Source: a virus
Reading direction: 5' to 3' (one strand)
DNA: 42,019 bases
IMG/VR virus record: IMGVR_UViG_3300026484_000122
Coordinates: 1 to 42,019 of that record
Shown here: one piece after another, positions 21,301 to 29,990 of the stretch
Layout of the letters: each line of letters starts with the position of its first letter
How positions within the stretch are numbered: position 1 is the stretch's first letter
The notes under the pieces: model-generated
Databases searched by the model: none
Seen by the model: the letters and a program-made list of their open reading frames with translations, nothing else
What the model was told of the DNA's origin: nothing
Translations under genes and position numbers: made by a program

Positions 21301-22378
21301 AAGGGTGCTGTTTCAACTCTTCAAGAGTAAGTTTGTCATAGTTGTTAGCAAATTTATCAGACCAATCCATAAGATTTTTTATTTCTTGCGGATGGTCAAC
21401 AGGCTCTGGCGACAGGTTTTCAACAAGTTTAGGCTCAACCTTTCCACTTTGATAAACAGGAAGTAGTTTATTCTCATCAATGTCGTTTATCTCTTTTTCT
21501 GATACAGGGATTAATTTCATTCCATTTTTATTGTTCGGTAAAACAGCATTATCGTAATTAGGATACATTTCAATAGGCGGTTTCTCATCTATTAATTCTG
21601 GCTCAATAGGCTTCTCATAAGCAATCATTTCAAATTTTTTAGCCTCATTTGGTGTAATTCCGAACGCTTCTGGGTTGCTTTTGATTGTTTGTAGCACTTC
21701 TTTAACTTTTGTAGTGTCGCCTTTTTTATACGCTTCATCAAGCTGTGCCATAACCTCTGGAGCTTTGCCCTCTATCTTTTTAATAATAGGCACAAATATT
21801 CCGTTACCTATTGCTCCGATAGTTGAGGCAAAAGCCACTCTGTTTAGCTTTTGTTTGTTAGTTAAATCCTGTCTTCCAGCAACTTCAAGAGCTTGTTCTC
21901 CACCATTTATTAAAGCGCCAGCACCAGCAGATTTAGCTAAATCAATAGCAAGTTTTCCTTTTGTAAACACCCCAGCAGGCATTAATAGCGTAGGGTTTAG
22001 TAACTCTCCAACAAAATGTGCGGTCTTATGTTTTTCAGTTTCTATATCATTCAATTTAGCTTGACCATTCCACCAAGTTCTATTCTGATGGAAAAAGTTT
22101 TTAGCGCTATCCCAGCCGATAGCACCCGTAGCTTTTTCGCCAACCCAATTCACACCGCTTGCTAAATTGTCGAAAGTTTTAGTCCATCCTTTAAAGAAAG
22201 AGCCAAAAGTTCCGCTTTCTTTATTAGGATTTACCCAGAGCGTAGGCAGTTTTTCAAGGTCTTTGTTAGTGGCAACATCGCCAGCATACTCTATTTTAAA
22301 CGATTTTTGTTTGGGTTTTTCCCAAACGCTTTGTAGCTTTTTGTGGTCTATACTTTCGTTAACAGGGATTAATTCCAT
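18311..22378 (-). CDS. Very large internal virion/DNA-ejection protein (putative)
   Basis: At 1355 residues this is the largest gene, placed late in the virion block just before lysis. It is charged and helical in the middle (about 640-800) and has several Gly/Ala-rich, weakly hydrophobic stretches (GAGALINGGEQALE, ALAFLKGFGIGALSPEA). It has a perfect EF-hand loop at residues 539-550 (DQNNDGYVTDEE). Size, location and Gly/Ala-rich segments fit an ejectosome-type protein delivered into the host to build a trans-envelope channel. No transglycosylase motif was recognised. The family assignment is inference. Confidence 0.7.
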   Translation of the reverse strand: MELIPVNESIDHKKLQSVWEKPKQKSFKIEYAGDVATNKDLEKLPTLWVNPNKESGTFGSFFKGWTKTFDNLASGVNWVGEKATGAIGWDSAKNFFHQNRTWWNGQAKLNDIETEKHKTAHFVGELLNPTLLMPAGVFTKGKLAIDLAKSAGAGALINGGEQALEVAGRQDLTNKQKLNRVAFASTIGAIGNGIFVPIIKKIEGKAPEVMAQLDEAYKKGDTTKVKEVLQTIKSNPEAFGITPNEAKKFEMIAYEKPIEPELIDEKPPIEMYPNYDNAVLPNNKNGMKLIPVSEKEINDIDENKLLPVYQSGKVEPKLVENLSPEPVDHPQEIKNLMDWSDKFANNYDKLTLEELKQHPYFEHIINSLKDVSAKDKRYPQKLVSKRYYNQYEGREDPALYEPNYHFEYKLSKAPIQRILKGKPTAKDLEKLKEDLQYETERILHDYKNNPELYLKNGVDENELKAQIMHALDKKDYDTIEELLPQIKDEEFVSDVANKLSVEPDERAGSIAGQYLFANANQRLAGGMLGGTYNAIENPDQNNDGYVTDEERALAFLKGFGIGALSPEALKILQKTSPKTYEKIMSLAKTETNGQPVAGAFFNGAKKDVENVAENAGKDTYKYLSDYVENNAKHRGWGDVSKGWFGDVQRLFTNTRSGEYMRVFKEMNIEKNKYNAKLENLFKVLNEMPTQAKADLIDYIENVKKDYPQEIKELGEHIKNTIGQIQQELKDAGFPPEYIDKYGVNYVARLYKDKLGVKRLSDVLKQATKGIYQQKGVRGKSVVVSEDELQKMIESGELDPAKEGEKFINGGWEKIPIANKEGYYKIRRDWTPEERERMGQIKDADIVIPLTLMRLQSMKAMKDFFEKVKGINGAIIDPKEFMEKAGIKDPAKIDAELKEQGFEKLPKNEAYGALSGKYVRRDIADDIHYLKKQVFEPSVLEDMWRKYLTAWKKSKTVYNTSAHFNNFMNNIALAWYAGMPIHQIPKYFANAFKDLRKAKQLDELEMKLYKGIATEDDLQKLSKLKNELKYLNEAKEVGLLDTSMVRDILSYGGIEDSAENLIGGKGILGKTAKFANDMYQGEDNVAKLAMYKVLREKGYSPQKAREMVTVFMPDYSEPLPIGWRALRDTGFAPFISWTYYVVPHLIKYTLKGGINSPATRKMLALIATIEGLQYLLTNGKVDLFADLNPFDETKPTNTKFIRMGIGEHNGVIDTLKIDRLIPQTMLLPTQWVGQFKQTFSGVTPSLWSAFMFGAKAYNGRPVTYESRPVARQGYDWLKYLVESYAPVPATATQAWDTFADPYVKKALYPNQKKRGVQLYLDRTPTQNWLKLLTGVNTLSYDQKELKREIQRKKNRK

Positions 22379-22387
22379 TTTAAATCC

Positions 22388-23452
22388 TTATCGTATCCAA
22401 TATTGTTTGCGGTTTGTATCTATTAACAGATATGCTTTTTTGTTTGGGTCATATTTAATTGCCTCTGGCTCTAACCCTCTTTGTCTTGCAAACTCTAAAA
22501 CATCATTGTATGTTGCGTTTTGGGCAATATGTTGAGCGTTTTGCATTTGCCTCTGTGCTTGTTCTTGCGGTAATTCAAATCCTGTATATTCAGGGCTATT
22601 AAAGAAACTGCCCTCTTCTTGTGTTGCTTTTGGCTTCGGTAAATTCCCTGTCTTTAAATAATATTGATACGCTTTATTAATTTCGTTAGGGTCTTTTATG
22701 TCAAGGTCATATCCCATCTCTGTGTAAGCGTTAGACATACTATTCCACCAAGTCTGCGGGTCAGGATATTTTTTCACTCTTGCCTGAAATGCTATCTGCG
22801 CTAAATGGTCTTGCGGATTTTTTATACCAAGTTTTTTTAACTCAATTTCCGCTTTTCTCGTATCCAGCAATCCTTTGTAATAATTATCCATAATATTATT
22901 GTATTGTTGTTTCACCTGAAGCAGTTTGTCGTTCATCTGTTCTTGTGATTGAATTTTTTGATTAGCTATATCTCTTTGCGCTTGTGTTTGCATATTAGTT
23001 CTAACAATACTGCCAAGAACATTAGATAGAGCCATATTATATTTCATCTGATTTCTTGCATTTACGTTTGCCAATACTTGATTATACCAATCACTGCTTA
23101 ATGGGTCTTGTGCTGTAATAGGTTTTAATTGAGGTCTGTTGCTTACCAAAGATTTTATCATACCCAAATATCCGTTACCCCCCTGATTAACCCCATTGTA
23201 TCCCTGAACGGGAGCAGTTCCGTTGTATGCGGTTGTCTTTCTTGCAGGGTTTGGAGCTATTTGTTGAATGTTTTGTTGTATTTGCCTTTGGTCTGGAATA
23301 GATGATACAGCATTTTGCAAATCTGATGATACATTTGTTAAAGGTTGATTTGTCCCATATGCAGATAGACCAGATGTGTTAATTTGTGACCCAAAGCCCG
23401 TTTTTCTTTTTTGATTTGCTTTTTTTATAAAATCGTTTAAATTGATAGCCAT
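22388..23452 (-). CDS. Gln/Asn-rich virion-associated protein
   Basis: This 354-residue protein starts 10 bases downstream from the gene above in the operon. The first 110 residues are low-complexity and rich in Gln, Asn, Gly and Pro. Residues of about 120-200 are helical and Gln-rich (NQKIQSQEQMNDKLLQVKQQ), and the C-terminus is mixed. Like the adjacent large protein it may be an internal or ejected protein, because podoviruses commonly encode two or three in a row. No family was recognised. Confidence 0.65.
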   Translation of the reverse strand: MAINLNDFIKKANQKRKTGFGSQINTSGLSAYGTNQPLTNVSSDLQNAVSSIPDQRQIQQNIQQIAPNPARKTTAYNGTAPVQGYNGVNQGGNGYLGMIKSLVSNRPQLKPITAQDPLSSDWYNQVLANVNARNQMKYNMALSNVLGSIVRTNMQTQAQRDIANQKIQSQEQMNDKLLQVKQQYNNIMDNYYKGLLDTRKAEIELKKLGIKNPQDHLAQIAFQARVKKYPDPQTWWNSMSNAYTEMGYDLDIKDPNEINKAYQYYLKTGNLPKPKATQEEGSFFNSPEYTGFELPQEQAQRQMQNAQHIAQNATYNDVLEFARQRGLEPEAIKYDPNKKAYLLIDTNRKQYWIR

Positions 23453-23461
23453 AATCTTCTC

Positions 23462-24772
23462 CTATTTATAAAATTCAATTCCTTTAAATTTTACACCTTG
23501 ATTTCCATCAGCGTCAGTTCCGATAGTCAGTTTCCCCATATATCCAACTATCCCGTTACCAAAATCTCCCCATATTCTATAAATATAATCGCTTACATCT
23601 AAATTAAATGAAGCTGGGTCTATTTGTATCCAATTATTAAAGTCGTATGTATAATACAGCTTGTCGTCATCTACAAAAAAATCACATTCGTTTGTAAGAC
23701 AGCCTATATTTTCCTTTGTTTTAAGCGCTTTAAACTTTTCAGGAAACCTTGTAACAAAAAACACACCTCTTTTTATGTAATTATATCGTAAAACTTTAAA
23801 GTTTTTAAAGTAAGAATTATCATCATAAGCCCTATACATAGGAGCATATCCAAATTTAGTTTTTGAGGCGAACATTCCATAAGCATTTTTTACAAGTGTG
23901 AGGGTTTTAGTTTTTCTGTGAAATCTAACACACGCTTTATTGCTACCTATAAAACCATACCAAATTCCATCAATTACAGCTCCAGCGTTTCTGTTTCCGC
24001 TGTCTTTCCCCATAAATGTGCTTACAGGAACGTAGCCCGATTTATTCTCTCCAACCTTGTTGAAGTTTGTGTCATAGATACCGTCTTTCATTATTATATA
24101 CGGAGCAAAATTTCCCATTGCTAAAAACTTTTTATCTTTTAAAAATGTTGTTACACCTCTCACAGACCAAGTGTTAAGGTCAAGCAAGTAGTAATTGTTA
24201 TCATCGTCTTTATATATAGCAAAATCTTTACCCCAACTGCCACTTAAGAGATACGCATTTTTAGGTAAGTTGATTTTATGAACATCGCCGTAAATCGTAA
24301 CATAAAACACTTCTCCGTCCTCATTGTAAACCACAATGCCCTCTTTTCCTTTTGATAAGCACATATTTTCATTGTTTGTATATAAATGTTTAGTTCCGAG
24401 AACAGCAATCATTTTTTCAGTCTTTTCAAATCTACTATATACAAACGGGGGATAGTAAATATATTTTGGGTCGTTTTGGGGCGCTTCAATTCTAACAGGA
24501 AGCCAACACATTTGTTTAATTTGTTGAGATGTTGTAGCTACTTCGTCCTGATTTTGAGTAAGCGTCTGAACGCTTGTGTCTCCTTTTGCTATATGGTTTA
24601 CAACATTGTTGTAGCTGTCATTGGTATATTCAACATATCTGCTTGACAGAGGCTGTCCGTTTAATAAAGTTAAAGATAGTGCTACTGCAAAAGTTCCGTT
24701 TACTATTTCTTTCATTTCTAAATCCTTATCAGGATACGGGTTGGTATAGGGGATAGTAAAATCCCTATACAT
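23462..24772 (-). CDS. Putative tail/receptor-interaction protein, beta-rich
   Basis: This 436-residue protein is rich in Tyr, Asn, Lys and Gly. Short strand-turn motifs repeat (DDDNNYYLLDLNTWSVRG, DDKLYYTYDFNNWIQID), as in beta-propeller or fibre-tip proteins. It overlaps the DTP-repeat fibre gene by 8 bases, so the two probably form one fibre or tip assembly. No specific family was recognised. The general pattern resembles the other beta-rich protein at 28346-29530. Confidence 0.6.
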   Translation of the reverse strand: MYRDFTIPYTNPYPDKDLEMKEIVNGTFAVALSLTLLNGQPLSSRYVEYTNDSYNNVVNHIAKGDTSVQTLTQNQDEVATTSQQIKQMCWLPVRIEAPQNDPKYIYYPPFVYSRFEKTEKMIAVLGTKHLYTNNENMCLSKGKEGIVVYNEDGEVFYVTIYGDVHKINLPKNAYLLSGSWGKDFAIYKDDDNNYYLLDLNTWSVRGVTTFLKDKKFLAMGNFAPYIIMKDGIYDTNFNKVGENKSGYVPVSTFMGKDSGNRNAGAVIDGIWYGFIGSNKACVRFHRKTKTLTLVKNAYGMFASKTKFGYAPMYRAYDDNSYFKNFKVLRYNYIKRGVFFVTRFPEKFKALKTKENIGCLTNECDFFVDDDKLYYTYDFNNWIQIDPASFNLDVSDYIYRIWGDFGNGIVGYMGKLTIGTDADGNQGVKFKGIEFYK

Positions 24773-26138
24773 CAGTCACCTTTGTATTTTCAATTATAAC
24801 AAATTCTCCGTCTAAATACAACAATCTCATTGTCGTTAAAGTTTGAGACGTGTTACTTGACCCGCTTCCGTCAGAAATGCTTGTATCACCTACATACGTT
24901 ATATTGCCCCCGCTGTCAGACAATGAAGCAGAGTTTTTGTCATACATTATAACATTTAATGTATAAACTTGCCCATTAACTCCATAATTTTTATTACCGT
25001 CATCTTTCCATTCGAGTGTAACATCTCCGTCGTCAGATGGAAATATAGTAAAGGTTGTATATGTAAAACCGTCAAGGGTTATCGTTCCTGCGTCTTCTGT
25101 GTAAAATGGCGCAGTGCTACCACTGCCACTGCCTGATGGCGGGTCAACAAGCTCATACCCGCTTGCGTCAGATTTAACGCTTAACATTTTCCCAGCTGTA
25201 AGAGTGTTAGGCATATCAGATAAATCAGTTGATTTTGCAGGTATAGTTTCATCTACAAATTCGAGACCATTTGCGTCTGCATTAACTTTAACAAATTTAT
25301 TTGCGCTGTCATTATAGTTAGATGGTGTATCGTTTAGGTCTGTGAAGTTTGAAGCTCCTCCATCACCACCGCTTGGCGGGTCGATAAACTCAACTCCGTC
25401 CTCTGTGTCTTTGACTACCACAATTTTTCCTTTGTTTCCTGTGTAGTCTGATGGCGTATCTTTTAAAGCTATAAACTCCGTATCACTGCAAGGAGTTCCA
25501 TCTTTACCAACAAACCTCACGCCAGCAGTCCATTCTCCCGTGTCAGGTCTTTTAAACGAAATATAAATATCTCCGTCTTGATATGTGTCGTGCCAATTTT
25601 CATTATCAGAGCTAAATCTTATAGCAGTCCAAGAGTTATTAGTTGCAGTAGTTCCATTTAATATATCTTGAATAATTGATTTATAAGCGTTATTGAAGTT
25701 CATAATAATCAAACTTGCTTTTTGAGCATACGCACTAAAGCCGTCATATAAATTAGCAAGTGCGTCAAATATAACAGCATAAGCAAGTGCGTCGTCAATG
25801 TCAAGTTTTTGGGTGTCTTTGTTATCATCGGTAACTGCGACAGGGGTAGCAGGAACTCTTACAAATTTTTTGGTCGATACCATTTTTAATATGTTAGCAG
25901 TTGATGTGTTGCTATCTTCTAAAAGAGTGATAGGAATAGTTTGCAGTGCTACATTTACAAGCGAAATCCCAAGTTGGAATATAATATCATCATCATTTAT
26001 AAGAAGTAGCGGACTTGATTTATATCCCGTAACATTGCCATCGCTGTCTTTTATTTGATTTTCAGGATTTTCTTTATACTCCTGAACTTCTTTGTCGATA
26101 ATTTTTTTACATATATCAAACGCTTTTGAAACTAACAT
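24765..26138 (-). CDS. Tail fibre-like protein with DTP repeats
   Basis: A 457-residue protein. Residues 1-160 are mixed and may attach to the virion. Residues of about 180-215 carry the WHDTYQDGDIYISF/GKDGT collar-type motif. Three repeats follow at about 222-256, 264-297 and 303-335, each with an 'L.DTPS.Y.G..GK...V......G.EF.DP'-like pattern, a repeat common in phage fibre shafts. A Ser/Gly linker leads to a C-terminal beta domain. It probably contributes to host recognition. The third repeat is degenerate. Confidence 0.75.
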   Translation of the reverse strand: MLVSKAFDICKKIIDKEVQEYKENPENQIKDSDGNVTGYKSSPLLLINDDDIIFQLGISLVNVALQTIPITLLEDSNTSTANILKMVSTKKFVRVPATPVAVTDDNKDTQKLDIDDALAYAVIFDALANLYDGFSAYAQKASLIIMNFNNAYKSIIQDILNGTTATNNSWTAIRFSSDNENWHDTYQDGDIYISFKRPDTGEWTAGVRFVGKDGTPCSDTEFIALKDTPSDYTGNKGKIVVVKDTEDGVEFIDPPSGGDGGASNFTDLNDTPSNYNDSANKFVKVNADANGLEFVDETIPAKSTDLSDMPNTLTAGKMLSVKSDASGYELVDPPSGSGSGSTAPFYTEDAGTITLDGFTYTTFTIFPSDDGDVTLEWKDDGNKNYGVNGQVYTLNVIMYDKNSASLSDSGGNITYVGDTSISDGSGSSNTSQTLTTMRLLYLDGEFVIIENTKVTDV

Positions 26139-26153
26139 TTTATCTCCTTTTTA

Positions 26154-27083
26154 TTATAATGATTGAACTTGCAAAGACGCTATTTCCAACTGTGTTCTGC
26201 ATTTACACATTTCAATTTCTTTGTTAACATCTAACGCTCTTAATACGGCAACCGCCTGTTGGTCTTTCAAGTTTCTTTCAGCGTTAGTTAAGTCTTTTTG
26301 ATAATCAAGTAAATCTTCTTCTTTTTTGAGTTTATTTATATTTTCAAGTATCTGGTCTTTATTTGCTTTTACAAGGTCTTGATTGTATTGTTCTGTAATC
26401 CCCTGCTGACCTACAAGGAATGCTTTTGCTTTTTCAGTTTCAGCCTGTGCTTGAACTAACGGGATTTGTGCTTGTTTTATTTGAAGCTCACTTCTTGAAA
26501 TATCAACTTCTGCTTTTTTAATCTGTATTTCCGCCTCTTTTACAGTCACCTCTTTGTTTGCAAGTTCTACCTGTTTCTTTTTAAGTTCAATATCTTCTTG
26601 TTTTAGCTCAAGCTCTTTATCCTTTATTTGAGTGTCTTTAATAATATTATCAACCTGTGCAGGCATTAAATGCTCTACCTCATATTTGATTTTAGCCAAC
26701 TCTCCAGCTACTTTGTTTTTATTGACTTCATCTTGCGCTTTCATAGAAGCTATCTGTTGAGCTTTCACCTCTAAATCTTTTGTGGACTGCTCTTGCTTTA
26801 TCTGGTCTTCAATTTGCATAGAAGCGATTTCCTGCTCTATTTTTGCTTGTTGAAGCATAATATTTGTAGCACTCTGCAAAGCACTGTTGATTGAGTTTGT
26901 AACTACATCGGTTAGAAATTTTGAATAGACTTGTGCTTTTTCATTATCAGAAATAGATGTGTTCGTTTCAAGAAAAGTTTTTAGTTTACTCTCTGCGTCT
27001 GACAGCACAGAGTTGTCGTTTATTGCTATCGTTCCAAGCGTGTCAGTAATAAGCGACAAAAAATCCTGTTTATTGAACGCCAT
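26154..27083 (-). CDS. Long coiled-coil virion protein
   Basis: A 309-residue protein. Residues of about 95-260 are an almost unbroken coiled coil with near-repeats (KKQVELANKEVTVKEAEIQI, KKAEVDISRSELQIKQAQI). A helical N-terminal domain and a short helical C-terminus flank it. Such proteins serve as trimeric fibre shafts, internal core proteins or connectors. It shares a base with the stop/start of the upstream gene and is cotranslated with it. No family was recognised. Confidence 0.65.
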   Translation of the reverse strand: MAFNKQDFLSLITDTLGTIAINDNSVLSDAESKLKTFLETNTSISDNEKAQVYSKFLTDVVTNSINSALQSATNIMLQQAKIEQEIASMQIEDQIKQEQSTKDLEVKAQQIASMKAQDEVNKNKVAGELAKIKYEVEHLMPAQVDNIIKDTQIKDKELELKQEDIELKKKQVELANKEVTVKEAEIQIKKAEVDISRSELQIKQAQIPLVQAQAETEKAKAFLVGQQGITEQYNQDLVKANKDQILENINKLKKEEDLLDYQKDLTNAERNLKDQQAVAVLRALDVNKEIEMCKCRTQLEIASLQVQSL

Positions 27084-27694
27084 TATAGCTCCTTGATTTC
27101 ATATTCAGGCAATGTAGCTTCTATCGTTACATCGCCTATTGATGTATCTGGCAACTCAACATCTGGCAATGCTGTATCCCCAAGAGATACATCGCCGATA
27201 GTGGTGCTAAAACTACCCTCTTTTGTCTGTATTATATCATATTCCATTTTAAATTCCCATTTCTGAAGAATTATTTGTTTGTTGTTAAACTCTAAAACTA
27301 TATCGTTTTTATCGTATTGAGTATAAAAAAATTTGCTGACTATCGGCTTCATCTTGCCTTGCTTTGTAAGCTGATAATTTACATCATACATTTTAAACGG
27401 CAGGTCGTATCCCTCTTTATAAGAGACCACAACATATCCGTAAACATAACCTATCTTCTTTATTACGGGAACATTGTTAATTGTGGCAAGCAAGAAGCCG
27501 TTAAACTGCGGAGCTATTCCTTTTATTATGTGAAACGGAGTTCGGCTGTCTATTTCAACATCAATAGGGATATATTCTTTTGTTAAATAATTAAAAGCAT
27601 ATACCTCTATTGATTTAATTTCATTTGTTAAAGCGTAGAGAGAGAATTGTCTCCCCCTTGCTAAATTTGTAGTATCAACCCGAAGAGTTAACAT
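27083..27694 (-). CDS. Beta-rich virion protein with C-terminal LPD/IGD repeats
   Basis: A 203-residue protein, predominantly beta strand. The last 45 residues contain short near-repeats (IGDVSLGDTALPDVELPDTS, IGDVTIEATLPEYEI), suggestive of a triple-stranded beta-helix or a low-complexity fibre tip. It lies between the 192-residue protein with a possible dedicated promoter and the coiled-coil protein. It is probably part of the tail or fibre, with the family unknown. Confidence 0.6.
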   Translation of the reverse strand: MLTLRVDTTNLARGRQFSLYALTNEIKSIEVYAFNYLTKEYIPIDVEIDSRTPFHIIKGIAPQFNGFLLATINNVPVIKKIGYVYGYVVVSYKEGYDLPFKMYDVNYQLTKQGKMKPIVSKFFYTQYDKNDIVLEFNNKQIILQKWEFKMEYDIIQTKEGSFSTTIGDVSLGDTALPDVELPDTSIGDVTIEATLPEYEIKEL

Positions 27695-27697
27695 TGA

Positions 27698-28276
27698 TTA
27701 CACCGCCACAGCAGTTGTATTGTCAGGTGCGTCTCCGTCATAATGAGTTTGAGTATCTACAATAGTCACCCTTTCTTCAATGAAGACATTGTGTTCAGGC
27801 GCATAAATCATTACGATATAGTCGCCAGCGGTTGTCATAGACATATCAGGCGTTTTGTAAATACCTGTGTTACCAGCTTGTTGCAATGTTGTTCCAGCAC
27901 TTACAGCAACCTTAATCGGTCTTTTCAAATACGCTTTTCCATTGATAACTTTAAGCACCATCACATACTTGCCTGTTGCGTATTCAATAACATCTCCTGC
28001 TTCAATAGTTGTTGTAGGATTGTCATCTGCGTCCTTGTCTGTCGGGTCAAAATACAACACTCTGCTTCCAGCTGGAGCATATTGTGATACTTTAATTTGT
28101 CTTGGATTGTCGATTGTTTTCACAAATTCTGAACAACCGCCAGACACTTCCGTTACTTGCGTAAGGTCATTAGCAGGCGCATACGATACTGAAAATTCAT
28201 CAGCAGAAGCACCAAACAAAGTTCCTTTTGTTGTTACATCAAGGTTAAACACTTGATTAACTGCTTTTTGAAACAT
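27698..28276 (-). CDS. Virion protein, possibly abundant (own promoter)
   Basis: This 192-residue, beta-rich, weakly acidic protein is rich in Thr, Val, Gly and Ala (for example DPTDKDADDNPTTTIEAGDV). Its composition resembles decoration or tail tube/sleeve subunits. An extended -10 promoter candidate lies 26-34 bases upstream (28302-28310), one of only a few non-coding gaps in the late operon. No family was recognised, so the role is inferred from composition and context. Confidence 0.6.
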   Translation of the reverse strand: MFQKAVNQVFNLDVTTKGTLFGASADEFSVSYAPANDLTQVTEVSGGCSEFVKTIDNPRQIKVSQYAPAGSRVLYFDPTDKDADDNPTTTIEAGDVIEYATGKYVMVLKVINGKAYLKRPIKVAVSAGTTLQQAGNTGIYKTPDMSMTTAGDYIVMIYAPEHNVFIEERVTIVDTQTHYDGDAPDNTTAVAV

Positions 28277-28301
28277 AGCTTCTCCTTTTTATAGATTTCA
28301 A

Positions 28302-28310
28302 ATTATATCA
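28302..28310 (-). promoter_or_regulatory. Candidate extended -10 promoter within late operon
   Basis: The minus strand reads TGATATAAT, an extended -10 (TGn plus TATAAT), in the 69-base gap between two late genes. No good -35 hexamer is present, as is allowed for this promoter class. It would raise expression of the downstream virion protein and the fibre and lysis genes. Confidence 0.4.
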
Positions 28311-28345
28311 TATAAGAGAAGAAAAGAGGAAGCAATGAAGATGTG

Positions 28346-29530
28346 TCAGATGGTTATTTTGTCTTTTGTTACCTCATGCCCGAAAGAGCCAAGTATTGCG
28401 TTATAAGGAATAGGGGCAATTTTTTTAGTTAAAGCGTCGGTTGACATAATTATTTTACTTGTGCTATCGAAATACAACACATCAAATATTTTGTTTACAT
28501 CATCTGTTATCTCAAAAGTGTGGTCGCTTATAGGAACTACCTGATTGTCTCTAACATAATAAGCACATTCTGTAAAAATAGGGGGGTGTTTACCAGCTTT
28601 AACATACATCTGCCCATTGTTGCTTGGTTTAACATCTGTGGCAGGAGTATCACCAGAGCCAACTCCGCCCCAGCCACTGCTACTACATCCAAATTTAGCA
28701 AGACCTTTTGCAACGCCCGTTGTATGCAAATATTGCGCCTGTTTTCCTTGTGGAACAAAGCAACCCTCTGTCGGCTTGTTAATGTTTACTAAAAAAGCAT
28801 TCAACAATGTGACGTCAGTTGCAAACAAAAAGCCGTTTTTCTCTAAAGCACCATCATCATACAAAGCGTATATATCGCCATTATATACAACAACGTCTAA
28901 TAATACGCTATCCTGCCTTCTGCTAACTATTTTGTCTCCGTATTTAATACTTGCAGAGTTTGCTGACTTATCTTCTTCGATGTTTAAAATCTCAAGAGCG
29001 TCTCCGTATAATGTTGTGAAAACGTTTACAATATCATCATCTTTGTTATTAGTCATCAACGGCAAAACAGGCGAAGTTCCACTACCAAACTTAACAAGTT
29101 TTTCTAAATTAGCAAGATACTCACCGTATTCTGTAATTTTAATTACTTCCCCTTTGCTACTTAACTTCGTTGTGCGAATACTTCCATCTCTATACACTTT
29201 TATTCCCCAAGCTTCTCTTGTAAAAGTGAGGACTTTATAATCATATTCTGCACTCCAATAATACTCTGTTATAGAGTGTGTTCCGTTTAGTTTTTTTAAG
29301 CCGTTAAAATAATTTTTAACGCATACTATTCTTGTAGGAGTTCCTGTTATATCCTCTCCTGTATATTTTTTGGCTTCAACAATAGTGCCGTCAGCAGTTA
29401 TTTTTGCTATATGCAAATCTCTTCCATCAGTATATGCTCCATATACAAAGCCAGAGGGGTTTTTGGATAACGCAAATTGATTGCTTATCTCTTTTGTGTC
29501 GTTCGGTGTAAGTATTTTAAAGTATCCCAT
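28346..29530 (-). CDS. Beta-rich tail/fibre-type protein
   Basis: This 394-residue protein has many short strand-turn units (YTDGRDLHIAKITADGTIVE, NGDIYALYDDGALEKNG) that could be propeller blades or fibre repeats. A Gly/Ser segment (CSSSGWGGVGSGDTP) lies at about residue 285. It is similar in style to the 436-residue protein at 23462-24772, and the two may have diverged from a common fibre-tip gene, although a direct alignment is not obvious by eye. No family was recognised. Confidence 0.6.
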   Translation of the reverse strand: MGYFKILTPNDTKEISNQFALSKNPSGFVYGAYTDGRDLHIAKITADGTIVEAKKYTGEDITGTPTRIVCVKNYFNGLKKLNGTHSITEYYWSAEYDYKVLTFTREAWGIKVYRDGSIRTTKLSSKGEVIKITEYGEYLANLEKLVKFGSGTSPVLPLMTNNKDDDIVNVFTTLYGDALEILNIEEDKSANSASIKYGDKIVSRRQDSVLLDVVVYNGDIYALYDDGALEKNGFLFATDVTLLNAFLVNINKPTEGCFVPQGKQAQYLHTTGVAKGLAKFGCSSSGWGGVGSGDTPATDVKPSNNGQMYVKAGKHPPIFTECAYYVRDNQVVPISDHTFEITDDVNKIFDVLYFDSTSKIIMSTDALTKKIAPIPYNAILGSFGHEVTKDKITI

Positions 29531-29540
29531 ATTCTATCCT

Positions 29541-29990
29541 TTACCAAAAAATTTTTGTAAGAACACCGTCAATTAAAACAGCAGGTGTAACAAGTTTTGT
29601 TTTTGTTTTTCGCAATGAATAAAACTCTGCGTTATCAGTTTCAGGTATTGTTAAGTGATAAGTTTCAAATTGAATAACGCCGTTTTCATCTTTTCCGTTC
29701 GGGAGAAAGATGGTAGCCTCTTCTTTTGGGTTAAAAGTGTTATACCTGACAACATAATCGCAAACAGCAGGAATTTTTGTAGGCATAAACCCTTTTACAG
29801 CGTTAGCTTTACCTGTTACAGCGCCAACATACTCTTTTGGTCTTTTTGTTCTTCTTGTTGAGAGTTTTACCTCAAAGTCTCCCAATTTAAAGACAGGCAT
29901 AGACCTGCCTCTTAAAACAGACACTTTCAGTCTGTGAGAGGCTTTGTCATACTCGTATTTATAAATTCCGCTTTTAATTGTTGTTGCCAT
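29541..29990 (-). CDS. Small basic beta-rich virion protein
   Basis: This 149-residue basic protein lies between the 900-residue tail protein and the 394-residue protein, with a good RBS (GGAG). The sequence is beta-rich (ATTIKSGIYKYEYDKASHRL) and includes a TRRTKRPKEY basic patch. It could be a tail adaptor or a fibre base subunit. No family was recognised. Confidence 0.6.
   Translation of the reverse strand: MATTIKSGIYKYEYDKASHRLKVSVLRGRSMPVFKLGDFEVKLSTRRTKRPKEYVGAVTGKANAVKGFMPTKIPAVCDYVVRYNTFNPKEEATIFLPNGKDENGVIQFETYHLTIPETDNAEFYSLRKTKTKLVTPAVLIDGVLTKIFW

Noticed and set aside
24765-26138. Collagen-like fibre
   Set aside because: The repeats follow a DTP/GK/EF-DP pattern and not Gly-X-Y triplets.
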